Both the position numbers and the translations under genes were made by a program. Under the pieces are notes generated by a model. It had not been told where the DNA came from. It did no database searches and saw only the letters and a list, made by a program, of their open reading frames with translations. This document shows, in pieces, positions 33,745 through 42,415 of a stretch of 64,000 nt of DNA. The DNA comes from Wansuia hejianensis (GTDB taxonomy: Bacteria > Bacillota > Clostridia > Lachnospirales > Lachnospiraceae), in NCBI RefSeq assembly GCF_014337215.1, contig NZ_CP060635.1, positions 2,741,501 to 2,805,500 of the forward strand. The letters run 5' to 3'. Positions within the stretch are counted from its first letter, which is position 1. Each line of letters begins with the position of its first letter.

Positions 33745-35277
33745 TCAGCTCATTTCTAATAAACCCTTTTCTGTAAGGCAGTATCTTTTATCACAGACCT
33801 CCTCCATATACTTCCTGTCATGGGAAACACTGATGACCGCTCCCTGATAGTCTTTCAGCGCGCGCCGTATGACCGGCCCGGACAGCGGGGAGAAATTGCG
33901 GGTGGGTTCATCCAGGATCAGCACATTGCAGCCGTCCAGGCTCATCCGGAGCAGCAGAAGCTTCGCTTTCTGACCTCCGGAAAGCTGGCAGGCCCTGTGC
34001 TCCATCTCATCCGCCGTATATTTCATGCTGCCCAGATAGGTACGGATCCGGCTCACTTCCTCATGGCTGCCAAAGCTGCACAGAAAATCTACAGGTGTCT
34101 TCTCCATATCCAGAATCTCACTGTAGTCCTGAGGCATATAGGCCGCTTTTATATCCCTGCGCCCCAGCAGTATTCCTGCAATTTCTTTTAACAGTGTTGT
34201 TTTCCCTATTCCGTTCTTTCCCGTAATACAGATTTTTTCAGGCCCTGTGACTGAGAGGCTAAGGTTCTCCGCCAGCACTTTTTCTCCGAGAACGATCCGG
34301 GCGTCATGGAGCTCCAGAATCCTTTTGCTAGCCGGCAACTGCTCATCTGTTCTCAGCTTCAGAAAAATGGCTTCCTCCACGTCAGGTATGTCAGTCAGAT
34401 TCTCCTGCTCTCTCGCAAAACGCCGTTCCAGGGCCTTTACCGCATGCATCTTCTTCTTCAGCAAGGCTCCGCCATGGGGGTTCTGTCTGGAAACAGACTT
34501 CTGCTGATGTTCAACCTTCTGCTGGATTTTCCGGAACCGCTCCTGCTGTTGTTTCCATTGACATATTTCCCGGCGGGCCATGTGTTCCTCCCGTGTCAGG
34601 CGGGCTGCACGTGCAGAAACATATTCCTCATATCCCGTTCTCACAACTGTATAGCTGGCAACGGTCTTCCTGCGGCTCTGCTCCAGGTGTATGATCACAT
34701 TTGCCGTGCGCGCCAGCAGCGTTTCATCATGAGATATATACATGACTGGCAGTCCGCACGTATTGATAAAGTTTTCCATCCACGCGAGCATATCCAGATC
34801 AAGGTCATTGGACGGCTCGTCCAGGAGCAGTACATCCGGACGTTCCATCAAAAGCCGGGCAAACTGCACCTTTACCTTTTCCCCTCCGGAAAGGCACCTC
34901 ATTTTCTGGTCAGAATAGAGAAGCTCCGCCTCCAGCGAAAGCCTCCCGGATATTTCAGCAATTTCCCTGGGAGACAGGCTGTAAAAATCATAAAAACCCT
35001 CACAATATTCCAGCACTGTCTTCTCCAATTCAGATTCATCCAATTCCTGGGCAAGATATCCTGTCCGAATCCCGTTTTTCAGTATCTCGCCTGTATATTC
35101 CACATAAGGGCAGGCTGGATATTCTTCATGGATCAGCCTCAGCAGCGTTGATTTCCCGTTCCCTTCTTCACCGATCACCGCCGCTTTTTCCCCCTGGTTT
35201 AAAACAAAAGAAAAATCCTGAAGCAGTATGCGGAAATCTGTCTTATGTGTAATCGTCAGATTCTTAATCTGCAGCAA
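33745..35277 (-). CDS. ABC-F ribosome-associated ATPase (antibiotic-protection type)
   Basis: A 510-residue protein with two ABC ATPase domains and no membrane part. Walker A motifs are GEEGNGKSTLLR and GKNGIGKTTLLK, the signature motifs CLSGGEKVKVQFARLL and QLSGGQKAKLLLLRMS, and a basic linker lies between them. ABC-F proteins act on the ribosome; the linker and attenuator suggest an antibiotic-resistance member (Lsa/Vga/Vml type). TTG 35277 with AGGAGGTGAAGGGA is the preferred start; GTG 35286 would sit inside that site. Confidence 0.88.
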   Translation of the reverse strand: MLQIKNLTITHKTDFRILLQDFSFVLNQGEKAAVIGEEGNGKSTLLRLIHEEYPACPYVEYTGEILKNGIRTGYLAQELDESELEKTVLEYCEGFYDFYSLSPREIAEISGRLSLEAELLYSDQKMRCLSGGEKVKVQFARLLMERPDVLLLDEPSNDLDLDMLAWMENFINTCGLPVMYISHDETLLARTANVIIHLEQSRRKTVASYTVVRTGYEEYVSARAARLTREEHMARREICQWKQQQERFRKIQQKVEHQQKSVSRQNPHGGALLKKKMHAVKALERRFAREQENLTDIPDVEEAIFLKLRTDEQLPASKRILELHDARIVLGEKVLAENLSLSVTGPEKICITGKNGIGKTTLLKEIAGILLGRRDIKAAYMPQDYSEILDMEKTPVDFLCSFGSHEEVSRIRTYLGSMKYTADEMEHRACQLSGGQKAKLLLLRMSLDGCNVLILDEPTRNFSPLSGPVIRRALKDYQGAVISVSHDRKYMEEVCDKRYCLTEKGLLEMS

Positions 35278-35308
35278 TCCCTTCACCTCCTAAATCACAC
35301 AGCAGGAC

Positions 35309-35345
35309 AAAAAAGCCTGCTTTCAGATATATACCGGAAAGCAGA
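35309..35345 (-). terminator. Attenuator terminator in the ABC-F leader
   Basis: On the minus strand CTGCTTTC and GAAAGCAG (forward 35337-35344 and 35317-35324) form a stem around an AT-rich loop, followed by six T (A run at 35309-35314). It ends about 30 bases before the ABC-F start codon, so readthrough must be permitted for expression. Confidence 0.8.
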
Positions 35346-35504
35346 CTGTACAAACCCAAACCCTGAGCAATATAAAAGTAAACTTATATAAAAACAGGCA
35401 AGATACAGACAATCTATCTCCGGCACATAAACAGCAAGTGCCGCACGCGCATGCAAACCAGACCCTGCGGGCACCTCTAGCTGTCTACATAGCGCATTCA
35501 TAGA

Positions 35505-35516
35505 TTATCTGAACAT
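35505..35516 (-). CDS. Three-codon leader ORF (Met-Phe-Arg)
   Basis: ATG TTC AGA TAA on the minus strand, preceded by the strong ribosome site AGGAGGGTAAG. It lies in the ABC-F leader between promoter and attenuator. A strong initiation site on such a minimal ORF fits ribosome-mediated attenuation, in which drug-stalled ribosomes change leader folding. Expression is inference; the site and stop are seen. A 68-codon frame at 35295-35501 overlaps the terminator and is less convincing. Confidence 0.55.
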   Translation of the reverse strand: MFR

Positions 35517-35575
35517 CTTACCCTCCTGAATTCTATATTTGAAAATACATTCCTGTATTTTCCCTGTCGAGGCAC

Positions 35576-35604
35576 ATTATACCACACAATTCTCCGAAGA
35601 TCAA
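35576..35604 (-). promoter_or_regulatory. Promoter of the ABC-F leader
   Basis: On the minus strand TTGATC (35599-35604) and TATAAT (35576-35581) are 17 bases apart with TGTGG before the -10 (extended -10). The transcript would begin about 290 bases before the ABC-F start, giving a long leader (gap 35278-35648) with the small ORF and attenuator. Confidence 0.75.
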
Positions 35605-35648
35605 ATATGTATCAGGTTTCCTGGCTGTAACACATAGACGGATTCAGG

Positions 35649-36587
35649 TCATTTCTGTCCTGAGGCTATAAGATTACGAATATCCCGTTTCAGATAGCTT
35701 AAAAACTTCTCACCCAGCTGGCTGACCGTGCTCCATTTCCGGTGCAGGTAACCCAGATGCAGATAACCGATCTCATGCTTCAAAGACCGGGCCACGACCT
35801 CTCCCGTTCCCTTATGAAAAGCGTCCGCATTGCTGTTGGTCAAATCCGGCCCGATGCTGAAGCAGTCTGTATTCCGCACCAGGGCGATTTTCGTGCAGCG
35901 GTCGCTGACATGGACATTTTTGCTCAAAAGCTTATAAAACAACGGTTCTTCCGAAAAATGAGAAGTTTCTATCTCCTGGTCATAGGTCACAAAAGGATAT
36001 TTTTCCAGATCTTTCAGAGTCACCTCCGTTTTTTCTGCCAGCGGATGAGACTTCCGAAAAAACACGAAATTATTGACACAGGCAACCTCTGTGAATTCAA
36101 TTTCATAAGATACCAGCAGCTTTTCCATCGTTCGCAAATGGGATTCCTGTATCGCCAGAATTCCCAGCTCACTTTTATTGCCAGCCACATCGTGTATCAC
36201 CGAATTGGTATCACACTCACGAATCGCCATATCGTACGTGTCAGTATCCGCCTCCTTGAAAAGCTCTATAAACGCCCGGACTGAAAACGGCAGGTGCTGG
36301 GTGGATACGGAAAAGCGCATGGGAAGAGATTTCCTGGAATGATAGCGCTGCTCCAAATACTGAGTCTGCTCTACAATTTCCCTGGCATACCTGATAAAGT
36401 CTTCCCCATCATAAGTCAGCGTCACCCCGCGGTTTGTCCGCTGAAATAATTCCACCCCCAGATCCGTTTCCAATTCTTTTAGAGCAGCCGAAAGAGTGGA
36501 CTGAGAAATAAACAGTTTTCTCGCCGCTTTGGACAGGGAACGGCTGTCCGCGATTTCTAATATATATTTCAGATTTTGTAAAGTCAT
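35649..36587 (-). CDS. LysR family transcriptional regulator
   Basis: A 312-residue regulator with the standard N-terminal winged helix (LQNLKYILEIADSRSLSKAA, then LFISQSTLSAALKELE and FQRTNRGVTLT) and a periplasmic-binding-like effector domain. GGAGAGAGAAAG precedes ATG. It is divergent from the cobalamin-riboswitch operon and upstream of the ABC-F gene; neither is clearly its target. Confidence 0.93.
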   Translation of the reverse strand: MTLQNLKYILEIADSRSLSKAARKLFISQSTLSAALKELETDLGVELFQRTNRGVTLTYDGEDFIRYAREIVEQTQYLEQRYHSRKSLPMRFSVSTQHLPFSVRAFIELFKEADTDTYDMAIRECDTNSVIHDVAGNKSELGILAIQESHLRTMEKLLVSYEIEFTEVACVNNFVFFRKSHPLAEKTEVTLKDLEKYPFVTYDQEIETSHFSEEPLFYKLLSKNVHVSDRCTKIALVRNTDCFSIGPDLTNSNADAFHKGTGEVVARSLKHEIGYLHLGYLHRKWSTVSQLGEKFLSYLKRDIRNLIASGQK

Positions 36588-36662
36588 CTTTCTCTCTCCT
36601 TTACGATTATATTATCAATAAAATTGATGACTAGCAATAGAAAATTCGAAAGCGGGCGCTTA

Positions 36663-36691
36663 TTGTAATCAAAAAATACGTATGCTATAAT
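36663..36691 (+). promoter_or_regulatory. Promoter of the B12-riboswitch operon
   Basis: TTGTAA (36663-36668) and TATAAT (36686-36691) are separated by 17 bases, just ahead of the riboswitch P1 stem. Confidence 0.75.
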
Positions 36692-36699
36692 ATATATGT

Positions 36700-36839
36700 A
36701 CAAAATATTTCATGGAATTCGGTCTAATGCCGAAGCGGTGCCGCCACTGTAGGACGGAGCTAATGCAAGTATGACACTGGAATTTTCCGGGAAGTCTGCA
36801 AAAGTGATGATGTCGAGCCAGGATACTTAAATATTTTGT
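36700..36839 (+). ncRNA. Cobalamin riboswitch
   Basis: The closing stem is perfect over 11 bases (ACAAAATATTT at 36700-36710 with AAATATTTTGT at 36829-36839). Inside are the class hallmarks in order: GAAGCGGTGCCGCCACTGT, TAATGCAAGTATGACACTGG, CCGGGAAGTCTGC and the B12 box GAGCCAGGATAC. It binds adenosyl- or methylcobalamin and, via the terminator downstream, should shut the operon when B12 is plentiful. Confidence 0.95.
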
Positions 36840-36907
36840 GATATCCCTCTATTTAACGGACCATTAGATGGGGGTACAAAAGAACAGAGCGGACTGTTTT
36901 TTTATGT

Positions 36908-36936
36908 ATCCTTTTCTCAAAGAAAAGGATTTTTTT
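36908..36936 (+). terminator. Expression-platform terminator of the riboswitch
   Basis: A perfect 10-base stem ATCCTTTTCT / AGAAAAGGAT (36908-36917, 36921-36930) with loop CAA is followed by seven T. It lies between riboswitch and first gene; a weaker ACAG/CTGT hairpin with seven T precedes it at about 36883-36903. Confidence 0.9.
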
Positions 36937-36971
36937 ATTGGTTCAAATACAGAATGAGAAAGGAAATAACT

Positions 36972-38138
36972 ATGAACAAAGCAATCAAAAACAGGACACT
37001 CGCCGTGGTATTATCCGCCATTTTGGTCGGCGCCACTTTCTGCGGTTGTGGGAAAACCGCAGAAAAAACGGATACATCTTCAAGTTCCGTAACCAATGAT
37101 TCCTCTGCGCTTACAGATAGCTCCATATCTTCTGTCTCTTCCGATGATAATAATTTTCGGACCGTTACCGATGCAGCAGGCAATGTGGTAGAAGTTCCTG
37201 CGAACATCACGAAGATCGCCGTTACACCTCTGCCCTGGTCTTCTGTCATTTACGCAATTGACGGGAGTTCTGAGCGTATCGCAGCACTTAATCCCGGCGC
37301 CTTGGGCGGAACTGCCTACAAGGGACAGTTCTTTGAAATCCTGGATCCCTCCTATGGCTCTATTAACAGCACCGCCATCGGAAAAGATTTTTCCATCAAC
37401 ATGGAAGAAATCGTCAAGATGGGTGTCCAGGCCGTAGTCATCTGGGATTATCAGGAGGATGAAGCAAAACAGTTGAAAGAACTGGGAATCGCCCCTGTTA
37501 TGGTAAAAAATGAAACCGTTGAAGAATTGCAGAGCAGCTTCCGGGCTGTGGGTGAGCTTCTCGGAAAAGAAGACCGCGCCCAGCAGTTTATCGATTTATA
37601 TGGAAATATATATAATGAAATCCAATCCTATCAGGATCAGGTATCCTCCGCGGAAAAACCAAAGGTTCTCTATCTGAGAAATTCTGATTTGAAACTGCAG
37701 GGCAATGACAATTTTATAAAAGAAGCTCTGGAGCTGGCCGGCGCAGACAATGTGGCCGCCGACAGTTCAGAAATCACTATGGAGGATATTATCCAAATCA
37801 ATCCTGATATTATCCTTTTAAGCTGGTTTGATGATTTTACTCCTGACGACTTGTACAACAACGCCATTGACGGACAGGACTGGAGTTCGGTAAAAGCCGT
37901 ACAGGAAAAACGGGTATACAAGACACCCATCGGCATTTACCGTTATGACGCCCCCGGCGTGGAAACCCCGCTCATGATGGAGTGGCTGGCCACTATGATT
38001 CAACCAGAAATTTTTTCTGACATTGATATAAAAGCGGAAATAGCAGACTATTATAAAACATATTTTAACATTGATCTGTCGGAGGAAAATCTGGCACAGA
38101 TTCTCTGTACAGAGATGAATAAAAACAGCGCGTCTTAA
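36972..38138 (+). CDS. ABC importer binding lipoprotein (cobalamin/siderophore type)
   Basis: A 388-residue lipoprotein. The signal ends ILVGATFCGC (lipobox cysteine near 29), a serine/threonine-rich linker follows, then the class III metal-chelate binding fold (RTVTDAAGNVVEVPANITKI, IGKDFSINMEEIVKMGVQAV, INPDIILLSWFDDF). Control by a B12 riboswitch favours a corrinoid substrate, but siderophore or heme cannot be excluded. I chose ATG 36972 (AAAGGAAATAACT); the ATG at 36954 has no ribosome site. Confidence 0.9.
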   Translation: MNKAIKNRTLAVVLSAILVGATFCGCGKTAEKTDTSSSSVTNDSSALTDSSISSVSSDDNNFRTVTDAAGNVVEVPANITKIAVTPLPWSSVIYAIDGSSERIAALNPGALGGTAYKGQFFEILDPSYGSINSTAIGKDFSINMEEIVKMGVQAVVIWDYQEDEAKQLKELGIAPVMVKNETVEELQSSFRAVGELLGKEDRAQQFIDLYGNIYNEIQSYQDQVSSAEKPKVLYLRNSDLKLQGNDNFIKEALELAGADNVAADSSEITMEDIIQINPDIILLSWFDDFTPDDLYNNAIDGQDWSSVKAVQEKRVYKTPIGIYRYDAPGVETPLMMEWLATMIQPEIFSDIDIKAEIADYYKTYFNIDLSEENLAQILCTEMNKNSAS

Positions 38139-38155
38139 AAAGGAGTAGCCACCTT

Positions 38156-39223
38156 ATGAAAAAGAAACACACGCAAAAAAATTATAAGGTGATCTTGCTC
38201 TGGCTGCTGCTCCTGCTTATCGCACTGACAATCGTAGCCATCGGACTGGGGAGATATTTTATCTCTCCAGTTCATGTTGTCAAGATTCTTTTTTCCAGGA
38301 TATTTCCTGTCACCCCCACCTGGGAACCACAGGCCACAGGCGTTATTTTCACCCTCCGGCTGCCGCGGATTCTTTCCGCCCTCTTGGTAGGAATGGCCCT
38401 GTCCCTCTCCGGTGCCGCGTATCAGGGTGTATTTAAGAACCCCCTGGTGGCTCCCGATATGCTGGGCGTTTCTGCCGGAGCCTGTGTCGGCGCTTCTGCA
38501 GCCATTTTGCTGCATTTTGGACAGCTGGGAATTCAGGTCGCCGCTTTCATCGGCGGCATTATAGCCGTAGCTATGGCCACCGCCATTCCCAAATTCATAA
38601 GGAATCAATCCATGATGACGCTGGTTCTGGCAGGAGTCATTGTCAGCGGCGTCATGAGTTCCATTTTGGGACTATTAAAATATCTGGCCGATCCCGACAC
38701 GGAACTGTCTGAAATCACTCACTGGCAGCTGGGCAGCCTATCCTCCTCTGTCTGGCGGGATGTCATCTACGTCGGCCCGGCCATTCTGCTGGCCGCATTA
38801 ATCATTCTGATCATGCGCTGGAGAATCAATATCCTGTCTTTGGGTGAGAACGAAGCGAAATCACTGGGTACGGATATTCAGAAATCCCGGGGAATTATTA
38901 TCATCTGTGCGACAGTCCTGACCGCCAGCGCCGTTTGTATCAGTGGGACTATTGGCTGGATCGGCCTGGTCATTCCCCATTTCGGCCGCATGCTGGTGGG
39001 GCCAGATAATCGTAAATTGATACCCGTTTCCGCTCTGCTTGGCGCTGCTTTCCTGCTGTTGATTGATACGGCTGCCAGAAATATCACCAGCGCGGAGCTG
39101 CCCCTGAGTATCTTAACCGGCCTCATAGGAGCGCCATTCTATTTCTATTTATTAGTAAAGTCTGCAAATAAAAAGTCAAGCAGAAATTTGAGAACTTTGA
39201 AAAATTTATACAGGTTGAATTAA
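38156..39223 (+). CDS. ABC importer permease, FecCD/BtuC family
   Basis: A 355-residue integral membrane protein with about ten helices, including LPRILSALLVGMALSLSGAA followed by YQGVFKNPLVAPDMLGVS, the hallmark segment of FecCD permeases, and the coupling region SLGENEAKSLGTDIQKSRG. It starts 18 bases after the binding-protein gene with AAGGAG. The C-terminal tail (KKSSRNLRTLKNLYRLN) is unusual and lies next to the IS110 insertion, so the original end may have been altered. Confidence 0.92.
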   Translation: MKKKHTQKNYKVILLWLLLLLIALTIVAIGLGRYFISPVHVVKILFSRIFPVTPTWEPQATGVIFTLRLPRILSALLVGMALSLSGAAYQGVFKNPLVAPDMLGVSAGACVGASAAILLHFGQLGIQVAAFIGGIIAVAMATAIPKFIRNQSMMTLVLAGVIVSGVMSSILGLLKYLADPDTELSEITHWQLGSLSSSVWRDVIYVGPAILLAALIILIMRWRINILSLGENEAKSLGTDIQKSRGIIIICATVLTASAVCISGTIGWIGLVIPHFGRMLVGPDNRKLIPVSALLGAAFLLLIDTAARNITSAELPLSILTGLIGAPFYFYLLVKSANKKSSRNLRTLKNLYRLN

Positions 39224-39281
39224 AAGTACAAAAACCAGACCACCGCAGGACGTTGGTCTGACAAAGATATGAAAGCTGGGC

Positions 39282-40499
39282 TTAGTTTTCTCCCGTTTCG
39301 GGCAGTGATGCGAAGTATTCCCGTACCCGTCCGTAATAAATACGGAGAAACTTGTTTGCGCCGGCAGTCATGTAGACGTAGTAAGGCTTGCCCTGAGCAC
39401 GTTTTTTATCCATAAAGACGTAAACGGGGTCGTCAATGGGCGAACGCTTGATTAGCCCGTCCATGATCTGAAAGAGCGTCCTTCGCAAATGGGGAGAACC
39501 TTTCTTTGAGGTACGCACGCTCTTCTGGACGTGTTTGCCGGAATCGTTCTTTCCGGGATCGACGCCCGCAAAGGCTGTTAGGGCTTCCCGGTGCGTGAAA
39601 CGCGTCACGTCCCCGATCTCAGCCATAAGCTGCGGACCAAGGGTAGAGCCGACGCCGTTCATTGCCATGACAACGGGATATTCCGGTAGAGCAGAAGCGG
39701 TTTCGTCCATCTTTATCCGAAGGTTTTCCACGGTTTCGGAAGCGGTGTTTAGCATGGCGACAGCCTGCCGGATGAGCATTTTCGTGTTGTCATCTTTCGG
39801 GAACACGGCAATGAGGTCGCAGGAAGCCTCGTAGACTTTCTCCGCTTTCTCCGCACTGAAATTGTAACCCTTGTGCTTGCACCATTTCCGATAGTGCTCC
39901 GTAAAGGCGGAAAGGGATTTTCCCCGGACACAGTCCACATGCCAGTAGGTGTAAACAAAATCCACCCATTTCTGGCTGCCGTCGCTGCGGGCGGGACTGT
40001 CAAAGAGGTCGTTCGCGCCCGGGTAAGACTGGTCGAGCAGTGCAATGAGGTTGTTCTTCATGGCAGTTTTCTGTGCCATAAAGAAGCTGAACTGCCGGTT
40101 CATTGTTTTGAGTTGGTTGCGTGTTTTATCCATGCTTCCATATTGCTTCAGTTTTGCCCATCGGTCAAGAGTATATCGTGCGATTTTTTTGGAATCCGCC
40201 TTGTCCGTCTTGGGAGAGCGGAGGGAATCATCAGCGAAATCCCTGATGAGGACAGGATTTACGGCACTGACAAAGATGCCGGCGTCGGAAAGCCAGGCGG
40301 CAAGCGGCTCGTAGTATCTGCCCGTGTGTTCCATGCAGGCTTTTGTCTCGCCGTCAAGGCTTTGGATTTGTTTGATTAATTCATTGATGGCGGACTTGGT
40401 GTGTGGGATGTCGCGGGGCGGCATGAGGACCACATCGCCTGGTCTGCGGATCGTAACGGTGCTTTTGCCTTTGGAAACATCAATACCAACAGCGTTCAT
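39282..40499 (-). CDS. IS110 family transposase (DEDD recombinase)
   Basis: A 405-residue recombinase. The N-terminal RuvC-like domain shows GIDVSKGKSTVTI, ACMEHTGRYYEPLAAWL and KTDKADSKKIARYTL (DEDD residues). The C-terminal Transposase_20 domain shows MNGVGSTLGPQLMAEIGDV and FAGVDPGKNDSGKHV. Full length with no frameshift, so possibly active. GGAGTATCC lies ahead of ATG. IS110 enzymes work with a bridge RNA encoded by the element's own non-coding end. Confidence 0.95.
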   Translation of the reverse strand: MNAVGIDVSKGKSTVTIRRPGDVVLMPPRDIPHTKSAINELIKQIQSLDGETKACMEHTGRYYEPLAAWLSDAGIFVSAVNPVLIRDFADDSLRSPKTDKADSKKIARYTLDRWAKLKQYGSMDKTRNQLKTMNRQFSFFMAQKTAMKNNLIALLDQSYPGANDLFDSPARSDGSQKWVDFVYTYWHVDCVRGKSLSAFTEHYRKWCKHKGYNFSAEKAEKVYEASCDLIAVFPKDDNTKMLIRQAVAMLNTASETVENLRIKMDETASALPEYPVVMAMNGVGSTLGPQLMAEIGDVTRFTHREALTAFAGVDPGKNDSGKHVQKSVRTSKKGSPHLRRTLFQIMDGLIKRSPIDDPVYVFMDKKRAQGKPYYVYMTAGANKFLRIYYGRVREYFASLPETGEN

Positions 40500-40735
40500 A
40501 ATGGATACTCCTTTGTAAATGGATTAGCAATGGTCAATACCAGTTTTCCCATTGCCTATTCAATCTACTGGGTGTTTCACACGAACGTCTCATGGTTCAA
40601 CCTGCGTAAAACGAATGCTGCGAATGAGGGGGCTGGTTGGCTGACTTTTCTACGGACGTAAAGTCCTGAAAGGAAGGAGGCCAGACCTATTGCCATACTC
40701 ATTCTAACAGCTTAAGCAACAAGATGGATAATTCC
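40500..40735 (-). ncRNA. Candidate IS110 bridge RNA region
   Basis: The non-coding DNA just upstream of the transposase is where IS110-group elements encode the bridge RNA, on the same strand as the transposase. The segment has several self-complementary parts, for example GACTTT...AAAGTC near 40642-40666 (ACTTT, 40643-40647; AAAGT, 40660-40664). The limits and the two guide loops cannot be set without the true element ends; the assignment rests on family knowledge. Confidence 0.4.
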
Positions 40736-40795
40736 TTACTGGCTGTAAGGGGTATTAACCATAAATATATTGTAGTAGCAAAGGATGAAACTGTC

Positions 40796-41572
40796 ATGAT
40801 TCTGAAAGTAGAAAACCTAACCTTCGGCTATCACAACGAAATCCCTCTGTTCCGGAATGTGAACTTTTCTCTGAAAAAAGGTGAGATTTTTTCCATATTG
40901 GGAGCCAACGGTGCCGGCAAATCAACGATGATGAATTGTATAGCCAACCTTTTGGAGCCTCATGGCGGCGCGATCTATCTAAAAGGCCAAAAGATGTCAG
41001 AAATGCCCTTGAAAAAAGTAGCTCAGTGCATTGGCTACGTTCCCCAAATCCATATGCCCGCTTATGGCTATGAAGTCCGTGACTTCGTGGTAATGGGGCG
41101 CGCTCCTTATATCGGCATGTTTTCACATCCCTCCGCCAGTGATTATCAGCTGGCAGATGAAATTCTGGAAGATTTTGGCATCAGCCGATTGGCTCACCGT
41201 CCCTATATTGAGCTGAGCGGGGGGGAACGGCAGCAAGTCACCATAGCAAGGGCTATCGTACAGCAGCCCGACATCATTTTACTGGATGAACCTACCAACC
41301 ATCTGGATTACGGCAACCAGCTCCGGATGATTCATCTGATCAAACGCCTCTCTTCAAAGGGCTACGGAATCATCATCACCAGCCATATACCGGATCATGT
41401 GCTGCTGTTGGACGGCAGGGTCGGCCTGTTAGGGGCAGACGGCTCTCTGATGACCGGAACCACTGATGAAATTTTGACCGAAGAAAACCTAAAAAACCTG
41501 TACCATGTGGATGTGCATATGGTCTATGTGGAAGAGGTAAAACGAAAAGTCTGTATCTCAGGAGGACATTAA
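40796..41572 (+). CDS. ABC importer ATPase (FecE/BtuD family)
   Basis: A 258-residue ATPase with Walker A GANGAGKSTMMN, signature LSGGERQQVTIARAI, Walker B DIILLDEPTNHLDY and the H-loop TSHIPDH. It belongs with the binding protein and permease that now lie on the other side of the IS110 element. ATG 40796 begins the family-typical MILKVENLTFGYHNE; 24 extra codons upstream are probably IS-flank sequence. It ends directly at the NifH-like start. Confidence 0.94.
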   Translation: MILKVENLTFGYHNEIPLFRNVNFSLKKGEIFSILGANGAGKSTMMNCIANLLEPHGGAIYLKGQKMSEMPLKKVAQCIGYVPQIHMPAYGYEVRDFVVMGRAPYIGMFSHPSASDYQLADEILEDFGISRLAHRPYIELSGGERQQVTIARAIVQQPDIILLDEPTNHLDYGNQLRMIHLIKRLSSKGYGIIITSHIPDHVLLLDGRVGLLGADGSLMTGTTDEILTEENLKNLYHVDVHMVYVEEVKRKVCISGGH

Positions 41573-42415
41573 ATGAAACCTATCCGAATTGCTTTTTATG
41601 GCAAAGGCGGAATTGGCAAATCGACCATTGCTTCCAATGTTTCCGCTGCATTTGCCCTTCAGGGAAAACGTGTGCTGCATATCGGCTGCGATCCCAAGGC
41701 GGATTCCACCCGCTGCCTCACTGGCAGACGGATTCCCTCTGTGCTGGAACAACTGGCACTGAAGGAGGCACCCTCCCGAAACGATCTGGTCTGGAAGGGG
41801 CGTTTTCAGGTACAATGTACCGAAGCGGGCGGCCCGGAAGCCGGAGCCGGCTGCGCCGGCCTCGGTATCACTACAGCTATGAAGGAACTGGAAAGAACCG
41901 GCGTATTTGAGGAGAACTGGGACGTCATCGTCTATGACGTACTGGGCGATGTGGTCTGCGGCGGCTTTTCCGTCCCCATGCGCCGGCACTATGTGGATCA
42001 GGTTTATGTAGTCACCTCCTCAGATTTTATGGCTCTGTATGCCGCGAATAACATCCTAAAGGGAATCCGGCGCTATTCTTGCGGCAGCCATCTGCTGTTC
42101 GGGGGACTGATTCTGAACCATGTAAAGAGCAAAACAGATTTGTCTGTCGCACAGCTCTTCGCTGAACAAACAAACGCGCACTTAACCGAATATTTTCTGG
42201 AGAGCACTGCTGTCAAACGCATGGATTTTCAAAGAGAATTATTAATCTCCGCATGTCCCGGAGATCCCAACTCCATGCGCTTCAAACATCTGCTTCAGAA
42301 AATCGAAGACGCCCGGCTCCAAGAGTTTCCCGCGCCTCAGCCTATGGAGCGGGAGGCCCTGGAGCTGTTTGGGCAAAAAATCTATGAACAAGGAGCCGCC
42401 CATGACTGGTTTTAA
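41573..42415 (+). CDS. NifH-like iron protein (nitrogenase superfamily reductase)
   Basis: A 280-residue protein of the NifH/BchL/CfbC family. It has the P-loop GKGGIGKS (10-17), switch residues in CDPKADSTR (39-47), and the two cysteines that hold a 4Fe-4S cluster between subunits: C94 in GAGCAGLG and C129 in LGDVVCGGFSVP. It delivers electrons with ATP hydrolysis to a partner component, here clearly the gene overlapping its end. No nitrogen-fixation genes are near, so this is a group IV-type homologue of unknown substrate. AGGAGGACATTAA precedes ATG. Confidence 0.93.
   Translation: MKPIRIAFYGKGGIGKSTIASNVSAAFALQGKRVLHIGCDPKADSTRCLTGRRIPSVLEQLALKEAPSRNDLVWKGRFQVQCTEAGGPEAGAGCAGLGITTAMKELERTGVFEENWDVIVYDVLGDVVCGGFSVPMRRHYVDQVYVVTSSDFMALYAANNILKGIRRYSCGSHLLFGGLILNHVKSKTDLSVAQLFAEQTNAHLTEYFLESTAVKRMDFQRELLISACPGDPNSMRFKHLLQKIEDARLQEFPAPQPMEREALELFGQKIYEQGAAHDWF

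Larger units (their letters stand above)
39226..40795 (-). mobile_element. IS110-family insertion sequence (ends approximate)
   Basis: An insertion separates the permease (ends 39223) from its ATPase (starts 40796). IS110 elements lack long terminal inverted repeats, so exact ends are not visible; a short inverted repeat CAGACC/GGTCTG at about 39237-39262 lies near the left end. The transposase is antisense to the host operon. With some 290 bases ahead of the transposase the element would be up to about 1.55 kb. Insertion may reduce expression of the downstream ATPase and nitrogenase-like genes. Confidence 0.7.

Noticed and set aside
35295..35501. A 68-codon leader peptide ahead of the ABC-F gene
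   Set aside because: It runs through the attenuator stem and has no good ribosome site; the three-codon ORF with AGGAGGG is the better candidate.
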